Positions 9,906 through 17,759 of a stretch of 37,921 nucleotides of DNA are shown here, in pieces. Under the pieces are notes generated by a model, which did not search any database, was not told the DNA's origin, and saw only the letters and a list, made by a program, of their open reading frames with translations. Made by a program: the position numbers and the translations under genes. Every line of letters begins with the position of its first letter. Position 1 is the stretch's first letter. This stretch comes from an uncultured Hyphomicrobiales bacterium. GTDB lineage: Bacteria; Pseudomonadota; Alphaproteobacteria; Rhizobiales; Xanthobacteraceae. Where the stretch lies: NCBI GenBank assembly GCA_903929045.1, contig CAIYTE010000059.1, positions 1 to 37,921 on the forward strand, in the 5' to 3' direction.

Positions 9906-10727
9906 TTATTCCGCCGCCTGCTTCTTCTCGGCGGCTTTGGCTTCGTCCCAGAGCGCGTCCATCTCTTGCAGGGTCGCGTCCTGCGGCTTCTTTCCGCGCG
10001 CCGCAAGCGCAGCCTCGATCGAGGCAAAGCGGCGTTCGAATTTCTGGTTGGTGCCGCGCAGGATGCGTTCCGGATCGGCGTCGAGATGCCGGGCGAGGTT
10101 GACGACGGTGAATAACAGGTCGCCGACCTCTGCCGCCGTCTTGGCGTTGTCGCCGGCATCGAACTCGGCCTCGATCTCGTCGGCTTCCTCGCGGATTTTG
10201 GCGAGCACCGCGCGCGGGTCGTTCCAGTCGAAGCCGACGCGGCCGGCCTTGTCCTGAAGCTTGAGGGCGCGGGTCAGGGCAGGCAGACCAATTGGGACAC
10301 CGCTGAGAGCGCCGGTCGGCTCGATCTTGCCGCGCGCGGCGCGTTCGGCCTTTTCCTCGGCCTTGATGCGCTCCCAGAAGCCCGACTTGGCCTCGACGGT
10401 CTTGCCGTCGGGCCCGGGAAAGACGTGCGGATGCCGCCGGATCATCTTGGCGGTCACGGCCTCGACGACGTCGCCGAAACTGAAGGCGCCTTGCTCCTCG
10501 GCAAGCCGCGCGTGATAGACCGACTGCAGCAGCAGGTCGCCCAACTCGTCGCGCAGGTCGTGCAGATCGCCGCGCTCGATAGCGTCCGCGACCTCGTAGG
10601 CTTCCTCGATCGTGTACGGCGCGATGGTCTCGAAGGTCTGCTCCAGGTCCCACGGACAGCCGGTCTCAGGCGTGCGCAGCGCCGCCATGATCTCGATGAG
10701 GCGGGCAATGTCACGGGACGGCTTCAC
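9906..10727 (-). CDS. mazG: Nucleoside triphosphate pyrophosphohydrolase MazG
   Basis: House-cleaning all-alpha NTP pyrophosphatase, 273 aa, the size of full two-domain MazG. The first domain shows EEAYEVADAIE...DELGDLLLQ and the second EEADEIEAEFDAGD...AEVGDLLFTVVN, both carrying the EExxE...ExxD magnesium-binding pattern. The N-terminal CPWDLEQTFETIAPYTIEEAYEV is diagnostic. It converges on hflX with only 3 bases between the stops, an arrangement shared with other rhizobia. Its promoter side now faces the IS1595 element, whose left end is about 125 bases upstream of the ATG, so native regulation from further upstream may have been cut off. Confidence 0.95.
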   Translation of the reverse strand: MKPSRDIARLIEIMAALRTPETGCPWDLEQTFETIAPYTIEEAYEVADAIERGDLHDLRDELGDLLLQSVYHARLAEEQGAFSFGDVVEAVTAKMIRRHPHVFPGPDGKTVEAKSGFWERIKAEEKAERAARGKIEPTGALSGVPIGLPALTRALKLQDKAGRVGFDWNDPRAVLAKIREEADEIEAEFDAGDNAKTAAEVGDLLFTVVNLARHLDADPERILRGTNQKFERRFASIEAALAARGKKPQDATLQEMDALWDEAKAAEKKQAAE

Positions 10728-10843
10728 GGGCGGCTCACTGGGCGGTTTGGCTGTTAAGGATTCGGGGCTGCGGGCGTGACGCTAGCAAAGCCGCCCATGG
10801 GCCGCGACCCGCATCCTTGATTCGCATAAGACATATTATGGAA

Positions 10844-10851
10844 TATATTTA
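10844..10851. repeat. Left 8-bp target-site duplication of the IS element (TATATTTA)
   Basis: The octamer TATATTTA lies directly outside the left inverted repeat and is repeated at 13312-13319 outside the right one. Eight-base duplications are the known habit of the IS1595 family. The match fixes the element boundaries to the base. Confidence 0.95.
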
Positions 10852-10873
10852 GGCGATGTTACACTTGACATAC
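10852..10873 (+). repeat. Left terminal inverted repeat of the IS1595 element
   Basis: Twenty-two bases beginning GGCGATGTTACAC and ending TTGACATAC, perfectly complementary to 13290-13311. The next base inward differs between the two ends, which sets the inner boundary. Confidence 0.95.
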
Positions 10874-10881
10874 TTAAGGCG

Positions 10882-11073
10882 TCAGCGCTCGTAAAGGCCT
10901 GCAATATTCCGGTCTATGCGATCTAGCCGCCTGTGAATGGACTGTTCTAGTTGATAGAGCCCGTACATGACGCCAATAAACAGGCACACGAATGGGTGAT
11001 TTTCCACAAAGCTAGTGAACGTCTCGGATACCCAAGACCACGCTCCAATCACCACCGCCAGCACGACTTCCAT
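10882..11073 (-). CDS. Small single-pass membrane protein, IS passenger
   Basis: A 63-aa protein I do not recognise. The ATG at 11073 is preferred because AAGGGGG lies about 9 bases upstream; a TTG two codons earlier is possible. The N-terminus is hydrophobic (MEVVLAVVIGAWSW). A second hydrophobic stretch (FVCLFIGVMYGLYQL) follows, then a charged helix (EQSIHRRLDRIDRNIAGLYER) that looks like an amphipathic or coiled-coil tail. It ends only 8 bases inside the left terminal repeat. The gene has a proper ribosome site and a plausible membrane topology, so it is probably real, with unknown function in the transposon. Confidence 0.6.
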   Translation of the reverse strand: MEVVLAVVIGAWSWVSETFTSFVENHPFVCLFIGVMYGLYQLEQSIHRRLDRIDRNIAGLYER

Positions 11074-11105
11074 GACCAAGCCCCCTTATTTCAGGAAGGC
11101 TTAGA

Positions 11106-11270
11106 CTAGCGTTTGCTGACGCCCTTGGCCTTGGGCGCGGCAACCTTTTTGAACGCCGTTTTGAAGGCCTTGGGGTCGTCTGAGGCCCCTACCTCGCGCG
11201 CCATCGCCAGAAACCGCTTATGGCGGTCCGCGTCGGTCAGTTTGGGCTTTTGTTTCGGTTTTGCTGCCAT
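11106..11270 (-). CDS. Small basic protein (54 aa), IS passenger
   Basis: An open frame of 54 codons starting MAAKPKQKPKLTDADRHKRF and ending KGVSKR. It is lysine-rich at both ends with an acidic middle (REVGASDDPKAF). The LTDADRHKRFLAMAREV...DDPKAFKTAFKKV pattern is like small proteins I recall beside transposases in Bradyrhizobium-type genomes; that memory is unverified. It is read in the same direction as the 63-aa membrane protein and lies 32 bases upstream of it, so the two may form a passenger operon. The function is unknown; a DNA-binding or accessory role is only a guess from the charge. Confidence 0.6.
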   Translation of the reverse strand: MAAKPKQKPKLTDADRHKRFLAMAREVGASDDPKAFKTAFKKVAAPKAKGVSKR

Positions 11271-11336
11271 GAAACCCGATACCACAAATTGCAGAATCTG
11301 TCGTCACCCGCCTATCCTACCTGCTGGGGAACGGGC

Positions 11337-12005
11337 ATGGCGTCAACGGCGGGTATCACGCTTGAGCAATTTAAGGATTGGATGCCGCCGCCTGAGGCGG
11401 TTGAGCTTCTAGGAACTGCCTATGGCAACCATTCGACCGCGATTATTACATTGTTGCAGCACTTACGTGGCGGCGTCGTTCAGGCCATTTCGGAACGGGC
11501 AACAGTGCCAAATTATAGGAACATCGAAACTGAACTCACGTTTGCTATTATTCCGAAAGACCATTGGGAGTTGATCTCAGCAAACACTGAATTCTGGAAT
11601 ACCGGTCATTTGAGCTATTGGTTTAGAAACCAAGGGACGCTGGATAAGGTCCAAGCGAGATATTTTAACGTGCGATTTGAGCCGGATAGAGTCCGGGAAA
11701 TAATTGGCAACATCACTCCTAAAACGTCATCAATTGAGCAACGAACCGTAACAGCAAAGGCACCCATTGCGGTTGCGCCCGGGATGATCCCAGCGAATAA
11801 AGGGGGGCGGCCACCAAAGGTCTGGTGGGAGGATTTTTGGATCGACATGGGGTGTCTGATCTATGAGGGCAAAATCAGACCCGACATGACCAAAGCTGCA
11901 ATTGCAGAGTTGATGCATCAATGGGTTTCCGACCATGACTATGAGGCCGGTCCCACCGTCATCAAGGACGCCGCTAGAAAGCTATTAAATGCTCTGAAAA
12001 AATAG
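11337..12005 (+). CDS. Hypothetical protein, IS passenger
   Basis: A 222-aa protein of no family I can name. The start ATG at 11337 has GGGGA six bases upstream; longer starts lack support. The sequence is soluble, with an N-terminal helical part (TLEQFKDWMPPPEAVELLG), a central part with aromatic residues (FWNTGHLSYWFRNQGTLDKVQARYF) and a C-terminal part (NKGGRPPKVWWEDFWIDMGCLIYEGKI...AIAELMHQWVSDHDYEAGPTVIKDAARKLLNAL). The GGRPPK stretch resembles an AT-hook core and would suit a DNA-associated role, but this is weak. It diverges from the 54-aa gene and is followed at once by a strong hairpin terminator. Codon use is more A+T-rich than in the core genes. Confidence 0.75.
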   Translation: MASTAGITLEQFKDWMPPPEAVELLGTAYGNHSTAIITLLQHLRGGVVQAISERATVPNYRNIETELTFAIIPKDHWELISANTEFWNTGHLSYWFRNQGTLDKVQARYFNVRFEPDRVREIIGNITPKTSSIEQRTVTAKAPIAVAPGMIPANKGGRPPKVWWEDFWIDMGCLIYEGKIRPDMTKAAIAELMHQWVSDHDYEAGPTVIKDAARKLLNALKK

Positions 12006-12033
12006 GTCGGAAACCTAGTTTCCGACCTTATTT
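12005..12033 (+). terminator. Rho-independent terminator after the 222-aa passenger gene
   Basis: A perfect 10-bp stem (GGTCGGAAAC at 12005-12014 with GTTTCCGACC at 12018-12027) with a 3-base loop, followed by a T-rich tail (TTATTT). The first stem base is the last base of the stop codon. Confidence 0.8.
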
Positions 12034-12085
12034 GACCTTTTGAGTCCGACACTTAGCGGACTCCCTGCCATTCTCTCAAAATGAA

Positions 12086-12261
12086 ATCGGCACCAACGCG
12101 GTGCCGATAGCCATAGCGGGAAGTGGAGGAATTCCGATGTCGGTCGGGTCGAAAGGTCACGGTACTACTTGAGATAGCCACGGCCATTCTGGGCCGGGGC
12201 TTGGTGCCGTTAGAGGGTGCCCACCCACGAAGCTTCGGTTCGATACCGAACCGGTCCACCA
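12086..12261 (+). ncRNA. Candidate structured RNA with tRNA-like 3' end inside the IS
   Basis: The stretch between the passenger-gene terminator and the transposase stop has no convincing gene but strong pairing. There is a 9-bp hairpin at 12086-12108 (loop AACGC) and a CGGCC/GGCCG hairpin at about 12180-12196. At 12234-12250 a T-arm-like stem TTCGG/CCGAA encloses the 7-base loop TTCGATA. It is followed by CCGGTCC, an A and CCA (ending 12261), exactly the spacing of a tRNA acceptor end. GGGCCGG at 12191-12197 could pair with CCGGTCC as the acceptor stem (one G-U pair). A normal anticodon arm cannot be formed, so this is not an ordinary tRNA. It may be a tRNA-like or regulatory RNA carried by the element, or chance. 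Confidence 0.3.
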
Positions 12262-12321
12262 TGCTACTTCATGTGAACCCACCACTCAAACTCTAATTCC
12301 AGTTGCTCCGGCTCACGCGGC

Positions 12322-13248
12322 TTAGTCCGCTTGGGCTTCCGCAACTGTCCCGTAGGTCATGCGCTTGCCCTTCACACCTTGGAGCGCGATGGCGGCGCGC
12401 TGCACATCGTTTATGCCAAGCTTCACGCGAGTATTCTGACGGAAATCGAACTCAGCCAAATACCGATTGAGGTGGTGCTTATCGACGTGCTGATAAACAC
12501 CGACCAATCCGCGCTTCAGGACCGAGAAAAAACCTTCTAGCGAGTTCGTATTTACGTCGCCGCGCGTCCATTCAAACTTGGAATGGTCCACAGCGTCATG
12601 CTGAGCGAAGCCACGGAATTTGTAGTGCTGAGCCTGATCGGTAACGAGGCGGCTATCGGCATGGACCATGGCGCGGAGGTGCTTGCCGACGCCGTGGTGA
12701 TCCAGCGTCACGGAACGGATGTTGCCGCCGCGCTCGACAAGGCTAAGGACCTTGGGGTTATGGGTGCTACGGCGGAAATCCGCCGGGCGCTTGGTCTTGC
12801 GGGACTTTGCAAGCTCGGTTTCGTCGGCTTCAACGGTCTTGCCAGCACCACCCATAGGTTCGGCAGCGCCGGGGTCCATGGCGAGGCGGATACGATGGCC
12901 GAGGAACCACGCGGTTTTCATGCTGCATTGGAGCATGCGTTGGATTTGGCGGGTGGAGATGCCTTTTTTGCTAGCGCAGAACAGGTGAATGACTTGCAGC
13001 CAAAGGTGCAGCGGGAGGTGGCTTTCCTCGAAAATGGTGCCCTTGCGCACGGTGAAGGGCTGCTTGCACTCGTAGCACTTGTGCAGGCCGACACGGGTGG
13101 TCTTGCCGTTCAGACGGCCAATGCGCTTGGCGTCGGCATTGCCGCAATGGGGACAGGTCGGGCCATCCGGCCACAGCGAAGCCTCGACAAAGGCAAAAGC
13201 GGCCTTTTCGTCTTGGAACTGAGGGGCGGAAAGTACTGAGTTAGCCAT
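12322..13248 (-). CDS. IS1595-family (ISXO2-like) transposase
   Basis: A 308-aa DDE-type transposase that cuts and joins the ends of the surrounding element. The N-terminus has the zinc ribbon typical of the family (CPHCGNADAKRIG...KCYECKQPF). The middle has a helix-turn-helix-like segment (KGISTRQIQRMLQCSMKTAWFLGHRI), and the catalytic ISXO2-like core has the first Asp in VEADETEL, the second in MVHADSRLVTDQ and the third catalytic region in DVNTNSLEGFFSVLKRG. The ATG at 13248 is preceded by GGAG. No frameshift or stop is seen, so it should be functional. It is oriented away from the right inverted repeat, which contains its probable -35 box. Confidence 0.95.
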   Translation of the reverse strand: MANSVLSAPQFQDEKAAFAFVEASLWPDGPTCPHCGNADAKRIGRLNGKTTRVGLHKCYECKQPFTVRKGTIFEESHLPLHLWLQVIHLFCASKKGISTRQIQRMLQCSMKTAWFLGHRIRLAMDPGAAEPMGGAGKTVEADETELAKSRKTKRPADFRRSTHNPKVLSLVERGGNIRSVTLDHHGVGKHLRAMVHADSRLVTDQAQHYKFRGFAQHDAVDHSKFEWTRGDVNTNSLEGFFSVLKRGLVGVYQHVDKHHLNRYLAEFDFRQNTRVKLGINDVQRAAIALQGVKGKRMTYGTVAEAQAD

Positions 13249-13269
13249 GGGTTATCTCCAATGGCTAAT

Positions 13270-13298
13270 GTTCTAGGGCTTAATATCAGGTATGTCAA
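13270..13298 (-). promoter_or_regulatory. Probable transposase promoter overlapping the right inverted repeat
   Basis: On the minus strand a perfect TTGACA (+ coordinates 13293-13298) lies inside the terminal inverted repeat. It is followed after 17 bases by TAGAAC (13270-13275), a moderate -10 box. Transcription would start about 15 bases before the transposase ATG. Transposase binding to its own end could therefore repress its gene. Confidence 0.5.
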
Positions 13299-13311
13299 GT
13301 GTAACATCGCC
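13290..13311 (-). repeat. Right terminal inverted repeat of the IS1595 element
   Basis: Exact reverse complement of 10852-10873 over 22 bases. Confidence 0.95.
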
Positions 13312-13319
13312 TATATTTA
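13312..13319. repeat. Right 8-bp target-site duplication (TATATTTA)
   Basis: Identical to 10844-10851. The 167 bases that follow, up to the MBL gene stop at 13487, hold no gene. They are A+T-rich and contain a near-palindrome at 13328-13343 (CTTAGGTCGATCTAAG). Before the insertion this stretch was part of the mazG upstream region. Confidence 0.95.
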
Positions 13320-13486
13320 CATTGCCGCTTAGGTCGATCTAAGTCCTTGGCGCATTAAGAATTGAGCCAAAGCCATTGTATTTACGGCCTTCTTGGCCAC
13401 CCGCCAATGCCATCAGCACGGTGCGTAATTAGAATCATAAAATCTTTTTATATCAGCGTGTTATTACCTTGATCGAATAAGTCACT

Positions 13487-14281
13487 CTAGCTCTCAAAGC
13501 TCATGCCGTCGTAGGCCGGCTGGATGTGCGCCGGCAGCGTCGTGCGCAACGTTTCGTAGTCCAGATCGCTGTGCAGATCGGTCAGGATGGCGCGCTTGGG
13601 CTTCACCTTGGCGATCCATTCCAGAGCCTCGTCGAGATTGAAATGGCTCGGATGCGGCGGCCGGCGTAACGCATCCACGATCCAGATATCGAGCCCGGCC
13701 AGGGCTTCGAGGCTGGCTGGCGGCAGTCGTTTGAGGTCGGTGGAATAGGCGACGTTGCCGAAGCGCAAGCCGATGGATTTGATCTCGCCGTGGTCCTGTT
13801 CGACCGGCAAAACCTCAAGCGGGCCTCCCTGCCCCTGGACGATGATCGGCCGCCCCGGATGCAGCCGGTGCTCGCGCGCGATCGGCGGATAATTGCTGCC
13901 GGGCGGTGTCTCGAAGCAGTAGCCGAAGCGGGCGCGCAGCGAGGCGGAGGTCGCCTCATCGGCCCAGCAATCGACCTGGCGCTTGTTGTGGATGTAGAGC
14001 GGCCGCAGATCGTCGATGCCGTGGGTATGGTCGGCGTGCTCGTGGGTGAACAGTACGCCGTCGACGCGGTCCACCTGGGCCTCAAGCAGCTGCTCGCGCA
14101 GGTCCGGCGTGGTGTCGACCAGGACACGGGTGACGCCTTGCGGGCTGGTCTGTTCCACGAGCAGCGAACAGCGGCGGCGGCGGTTCTTCGGATTGTTAGG
14201 GTCGCAGTCGCCCCAGCCAAGCGCCACGCGCGGTACGCCCATCGACGAGCCGCAGCCCAATATCGTGAACTTGATGGTCAT
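13487..14281 (-). CDS. MBL-fold metallohydrolase (PhnP-like)
   Basis: A 264-aa metallo-beta-lactamase-fold hydrolase. It shows the two-metal motif HEHADHTHGID, the N-terminal FTILGCGSSMGVPR strand, a lone Asp in VLVDTTPDLREQ, and the later metal ligands in VEQDHGEIKSIG and TDLHSDLDY. The sequence resembles PhnP-type phosphodiesterases that hydrolyse cyclic phosphates, but this gene lies outside any phosphonate cluster. The frame is open much further upstream inside tatD. The correct start is the ATG at 14281, which overlaps the tatD stop as ATGA and so suggests translational coupling. The pair tatD-MBL downstream of metG is a conserved alphaproteobacterial arrangement. Confidence 0.92.
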   Translation of the reverse strand: MTIKFTILGCGSSMGVPRVALGWGDCDPNNPKNRRRRCSLLVEQTSPQGVTRVLVDTTPDLREQLLEAQVDRVDGVLFTHEHADHTHGIDDLRPLYIHNKRQVDCWADEATSASLRARFGYCFETPPGSNYPPIAREHRLHPGRPIIVQGQGGPLEVLPVEQDHGEIKSIGLRFGNVAYSTDLKRLPPASLEALAGLDIWIVDALRRPPHPSHFNLDEALEWIAKVKPKRAILTDLHSDLDYETLRTTLPAHIQPAYDGMSFES

Positions 14282-15075
14282 GCCGCGGCCCCGGGGAGCT
14301 GACGCGGGACCTTGTTGAACAGCCGGTAGAAGTTCTCGGTCGTCTGGCGCGCGATCTCGTCCGGCGTCACGCCGCGCGTCTGCGCCAGCGTTTTTGCGGT
14401 CTCGACGACATAGGACGGCTCGTTGCGTTTGCCGCGGTACGGCAGCGGCGCCAGATACGGCGCGTCGGTTTCGACCAGCACGCGCTCGACCGGCAGCGCG
14501 GCAGCGATGTCGCGCAGGTTCTGCGAATTCTTGAAGGTCAGGATGCCGGTGAACGACACGTAGTGGCCAAGCTCGACCGCCGTGAAGGCGAGATCGCGGC
14601 CGCCGGTGAAGCAATGCAGCACGGCCGGGAAGGCGCCCTTCCCGGTTTCTTCCGTCAGGATGCGCGCCACGTCGTCATCGGCCTCGCGCGCGTGAATGAC
14701 CAGCGGCAATCCGGTCTCGCGCGCTGCCGCGATGTGGGTGCGGAAGCCCTGCTCCTGCGCCTCACGCGGCGAACTGTCGTAGTGATAATCGAGGCCCGCT
14801 TCGCCGATGGCGACGACTTTCGGATGCTGCGCGATTTTCACCAGCGCTGCGGCGTCGATGTCGAGTTCTTCGTGGGCGTAATGCGGATGCGTGCCGACCG
14901 AGCAGAACACGTCGTCGAAACGTTCGGCGATGGCGAGGATTTGCGCGTGGCGGCGTACGCGTGTCGAGATCGATACCATGCGGCCGATGCCGGCGTCACG
15001 CGCGCGGGTCACAATGGCGTCGAGTTCGCTGGCGAAGTCCGGAAAATCCAGGTGGCAGTGACTGTCCACCAGCAT
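14278..15075 (-). CDS. tatD: TatD-family metal-dependent hydrolase
   Basis: A 265-aa TIM-barrel amidohydrolase of the TatD/YcfH DNase family, with 3'-5' exonuclease activity on DNA and on D-Tyr-tRNA-type substrates in characterised members. Metal ligands are visible in order: DSHCHLDF at the N-terminus, GEAGLDYHY, VIHAREADDD, HCFTGG and ETDAPYLAP. It starts 2 bases after the metG stop and ends in the ATGA overlap with the MBL gene, so metG-tatD-MBL is one transcription unit. Length and motifs are normal. Which member of the family (YcfH, YjjV or TatD) matches best cannot be told by eye. Confidence 0.92.
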   Translation of the reverse strand: MLVDSHCHLDFPDFASELDAIVTRARDAGIGRMVSISTRVRRHAQILAIAERFDDVFCSVGTHPHYAHEELDIDAAALVKIAQHPKVVAIGEAGLDYHYDSSPREAQEQGFRTHIAAARETGLPLVIHAREADDDVARILTEETGKGAFPAVLHCFTGGRDLAFTAVELGHYVSFTGILTFKNSQNLRDIAAALPVERVLVETDAPYLAPLPYRGKRNEPSYVVETAKTLAQTRGVTPDEIARQTTENFYRLFNKVPRQLPGAAA

Positions 15076-15077
15076 TA

Positions 15078-16736
15078 TCAGGCGTCCGGCTTCGGCGACT
15101 TGGGCGGGTTCGGCGGCGTGCCTTTGGGCTGCTTGACCTTCGGCGGCTTGGGCGCGGGCTTTTCAGCATTTTTGGCCTCGCCTTCGACCTCCAGCTCGAT
15201 GTAGCGCGGGAAAACGCCGGTCGGCGCCGGCAATGCGACACCGGGCGTGAGCCGTTTGCCTGGGGTCAGCGCCGCGAAATCGCGGTCTTCCAGCGGCACA
15301 TTCAGAAGCGCCAGAAACTTCACCGCCGATTCCGGCATGAAGGGCTGGGCGAGGATCGCCACCTGCCGGATCACTTCGGCGGTGACATAGAGAATGGTGC
15401 CCTGCCGTTGCGGATCGGTTTTCGCCTTGGCCCACGGCTCCTGCGCCGCGAAATAACGGTTGGCGTCGGCCACGACCGCCCACACCGCATTGAGCACGTG
15501 ATGGAGGCTTTGCGTTTTCATGTGCTCGCGTGCGGCGACGATCATGTTGTCGGCGGATGCGAGAATGGCCCTGTCTTCCTCGGTGAAGTCGCCGGGCTGC
15601 GGCAACACGCCGCCGAAGGCCTTGCCGACCATGGACAGCGAACGCTGCGCCAGATTGCCGAGATCGTTGGCGAGGTCGGCATTGATGCGGTTGACGATGG
15701 CTTCGTGGCTGTAATTGCCGTCTTGGCCGAACGGCACTTCGCGCATGAAGAAATAGCGCAGCGGATCGATGCCGTAGGCCTTGATGAGATCAAACGGGTC
15801 GATGACGTTGCCGACCGACTTCGACATCTTCTCACCGCGGTTGAACAGGAAGCCGTGCGAGAAAATACGCTTCGGCACGGCGACGCCGGCCGACATCAGG
15901 AAGGCTGGCCAGTACACGGCGTGAAAGCGCACGATGTCCTTACCGATGACGTGCAGCGAGGCGGGCCAGTATTTCTTGTATTTTTCGCTATCGAGGTTCG
16001 GGTAATCGACGCCGGTGAGATAATTGGTCAGCGCGTCGACCCAGACATACATGACGTGCTTGGGATTGCCCGGCACCGGCACGCCCCAGTCGAAGGTCGT
16101 GCGCGAAATCGACAGATCCTGCAGGCCGCCTTTGACGAAACTCGCGACCTCGTTGAGCCGTTCTTTCGGCAACACGAAGTCGGGCACGTCGGCATAGAGT
16201 TTCAGGAGCTTGTCCTGATAGGCCGAGAGCTTGAAGAAGTAGCTCTCCTCCTCCACCCACTCCACCGGCGTGCCGGTTTCCGTGGCGATGCGCTTGCCGT
16301 GCTCGTCGACCTGCGTTTCGTCCTCGGCGAAATAGCGCTCGTCGCGCGTCGAATACCATCCGGCGTAGCGCGACAGATAAATGTCGCCCTTCGCCTCCAT
16401 CTGTTTCCAGATTTCTTCCGAGGCCTTGTAATGGCGGGGCTCGGTCGTGTGGATGAAGTCGTCGTTCGAGCAGTTGAGCGCGGCCACCATCTTCTCGAAG
16501 GCCGGCACGTTCTGGTCGCGCAACTGGCGCGCCGTCAGCCCAAGCTTGGCCGCGGTCTGCTGCATCTTTTGGCCGTGCTCGTCGGTGCCGGTCAGGAAAT
16601 AGACGTCATGACCGTCGAGCCGCATGAAACGTGCGATGCAATCGGTCGCGATCGCCTCATAGGCGTGGCCGATATGCGGCACGCCGTTCGGGTAGGAAAT
16701 GGCGGTCGTGATGTAAAACGGGGTCTTGTCGGGCAT
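15078..16736 (-). CDS. metG: Methionyl-tRNA synthetase
   Basis: Class I aminoacyl-tRNA synthetase charging initiator and elongator tRNA-Met, 552 aa. It has the HIGH signature ([13 protein letters not shown]), the TGTDEHGQK segment and the KMSKS loop ([15 protein letters not shown]). The insertion domain lacks the CXXC zinc knuckles of the E. coli enzyme, as in the short MetG type common in alphaproteobacteria, and there is no C-terminal tRNA-binding EMAP domain. The last 35 or so residues are an unusual Lys/Pro-rich tail ([20 protein letters not shown]) beyond the normal end. The ATG at 16736 starts the catalytic fold directly. It normally follows holB, but here several kilobases separate them. 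Confidence 0.96.
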   Translation of the reverse strand: MPDKTPFYITTAISYPNGVPHIGHAYEAIATDCIARFMRLDGHDVYFLTGTDEHGQKMQQTAAKLGLTARQLRDQNVPAFEKMVAALNCSNDDFIHTTEPRHYKASEEIWKQMEAKGDIYLSRYAGWYSTRDERYFAEDETQVDEHGKRIATETGTPVEWVEEESYFFKLSAYQDKLLKLYADVPDFVLPKERLNEVASFVKGGLQDLSISRTTFDWGVPVPGNPKHVMYVWVDALTNYLTGVDYPNLDSEKYKKYWPASLHVIGKDIVRFHAVYWPAFLMSAGVAVPKRIFSHGFLFNRGEKMSKSVGNVIDPFDLIKAYGIDPLRYFFMREVPFGQDGNYSHEAIVNRINADLANDLGNLAQRSLSMVGKAFGGVLPQPGDFTEEDRAILASADNMIVAAREHMKTQSLHHVLNAVWAVVADANRYFAAQEPWAKAKTDPQRQGTILYVTAEVIRQVAILAQPFMPESAVKFLALLNVPLEDRDFAALTPGKRLTPGVALPAPTGVFPRYIELEVEGEAKNAEKPAPKPPKVKQPKGTPPNPPKSPKPDA

Positions 16737-16908
16737 TGGTCGCTTTGTGAAAGGCGGAAAAAAGGGCGGTTCCGGGCCCGTCGAGTCACCGGTTTAGGTA
16801 ACAACCGGGGCCCTGCGGGGCAAGCCAAGGCCGGTGGGCGGTGCCAGGGAACCGAATGGCCGGAAAGGCGTTTTTGCTCCGGACTTTGGAAGAAGCGAGA
16901 CCCGACCC

Positions 16909-17085
16909 ATGACCTCCCGCGATTATCTGCTGAGCCAGGCCGAATATTGCCGCCGTGCTGCCGCCGACACCGCCGACCGCTTTGTCGCGCAGGAGCTCAA
17001 GAGCCTGGCGCATGAGTTCGAGGCCATGGCCCGCGGCGCGCTGGCCGCCATTTCCCCCGCTTCCGTGGCGCCGCAATCGGCCTGA
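16909..17085 (+). CDS. Small hypothetical protein (58 aa)
   Basis: Starts MTSRDYLLSQAEYCRRAAAD at the ATG at 16909; an in-frame start upstream at 16834 gives a low-quality extension. The pattern of a short helical protein with AEYCRRAAADTAD...ELKSLAHEFEAMA is like the many small proteins of the type '..RAAECRRLAE..' that recur in Bradyrhizobium-type genomes. It is likely a single helical hairpin with no signal or membrane segment, and the function is unknown. It diverges from metG across a 172-base region that holds no other gene. Confidence 0.65.
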   Translation: MTSRDYLLSQAEYCRRAAADTADRFVAQELKSLAHEFEAMARGALAAISPASVAPQSA

Positions 17086-17174
17086 AATATCCGCCGCCAC
17101 GGATGTGGCCTCTGTCAATAACACGTCATACGTGTATGATGACCTCCGGTTACAACTCTGTGGGGGAGGTTTTC

Positions 17175-17606
17175 ATGAAGGTGATGTCGCGCCCGATTTT
17201 GGCTGCCGTGGCTCTGTTCTGTTGCGCCGTGCTGCCCGCCCTGCCCGCTGTGGCGCAGAGCTTCACCAGCGCGCCGCTGATCATGCAGGACTTCTCCGAC
17301 TGCCAGAACGGCAACGTCGCTGATCCGAATGGCCAGAACACCGTCGGCACGGTTTTCATCGTCAAAAACAGAGACGGCTCGATCACCCTGAAAGTCGGCA
17401 TCACGGTGAAGCCGGATACGACCTACCACTTCTACCTGAAGTGCGTTCGCCAGCTCGGCGACATCACGACGGGCGACGAAGGCACCGGCAACGCCATTTT
17501 CACGATCCCGGCCAATACCGTCGGCAACGTGTTCGCGTTCGACAGCTATCCGGAGGGCGCGCCCGCCGGCAATAAAATGCAGAGCATGACCGTCCGCCTG
17601 CAATAG
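17175..17606 (+). CDS. Secreted hypothetical protein
   Basis: A 143-aa protein with a clear Sec signal peptide (MKVMSRPILAAVALFCCAVLPALPAVAQ, cleavage likely after VAQ), so it is periplasmic or extracellular. The start at 17175 is fixed by GGGGGAGG about 6 bases upstream; the frame extends to 17103 without support. The mature part is about 115 aa and looks beta-rich, with two cysteines that could form a disulfide (SDCQNGN and LKCVRQ). I do not recognise the family. The next 150 bases hold a GC-rich hairpin at 17643-17658 and no gene. Confidence 0.75.
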   Translation: MKVMSRPILAAVALFCCAVLPALPAVAQSFTSAPLIMQDFSDCQNGNVADPNGQNTVGTVFIVKNRDGSITLKVGITVKPDTTYHFYLKCVRQLGDITTGDEGTGNAIFTIPANTVGNVFAFDSYPEGAPAGNKMQSMTVRLQ

Positions 17607-17759
17607 GCGGCAATTTTCGCACTCCGTCTGCCGTCAGGGCTGGCGCCGGTTCCGGCGCGGCGCGCATGCCACAATTCCGTGAATCCGCCCTCTCCCGAGT
17701 TGCGGATAAGGCTCTGGCGCGCCATATAACCGCCTATTGGATTCCCCCCAGGAGTATGA

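Larger units (their letters stand above)
10852..13311. mobile_element. Complete IS1595-family insertion sequence with passenger genes
   Basis: Perfect 22-bp terminal inverted repeats (10852-10873 and 13290-13311, starting GGCGATGTTACAC) enclose 2460 bases and are flanked by an 8-bp direct repeat. The transposase is at the right end on the minus strand. The rest carries a 63-aa membrane protein, a 54-aa basic protein, a 222-aa protein of unknown function, a terminator and a structured non-coding stretch. This is long for an IS, and passenger genes are known in parts of the IS1595 family. The interior is more A+T-rich than the flanking chromosome. Ends, target duplication and transposase all look intact, so the element may be active. 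Confidence 0.93.

Noticed and set aside
12191-12261. A normal tRNA gene
   Set aside because: The acceptor and T-arm can be drawn, but no 5-bp anticodon stem with a 7-base loop exists; kept only as a tRNA-like candidate.
14961-17015. A 684-codon open frame on the plus strand
   Set aside because: It lies antisense to tatD and metG. Its His/Arg-rich translation is the usual shadow of a GC-rich gene, and metG has all its catalytic motifs.
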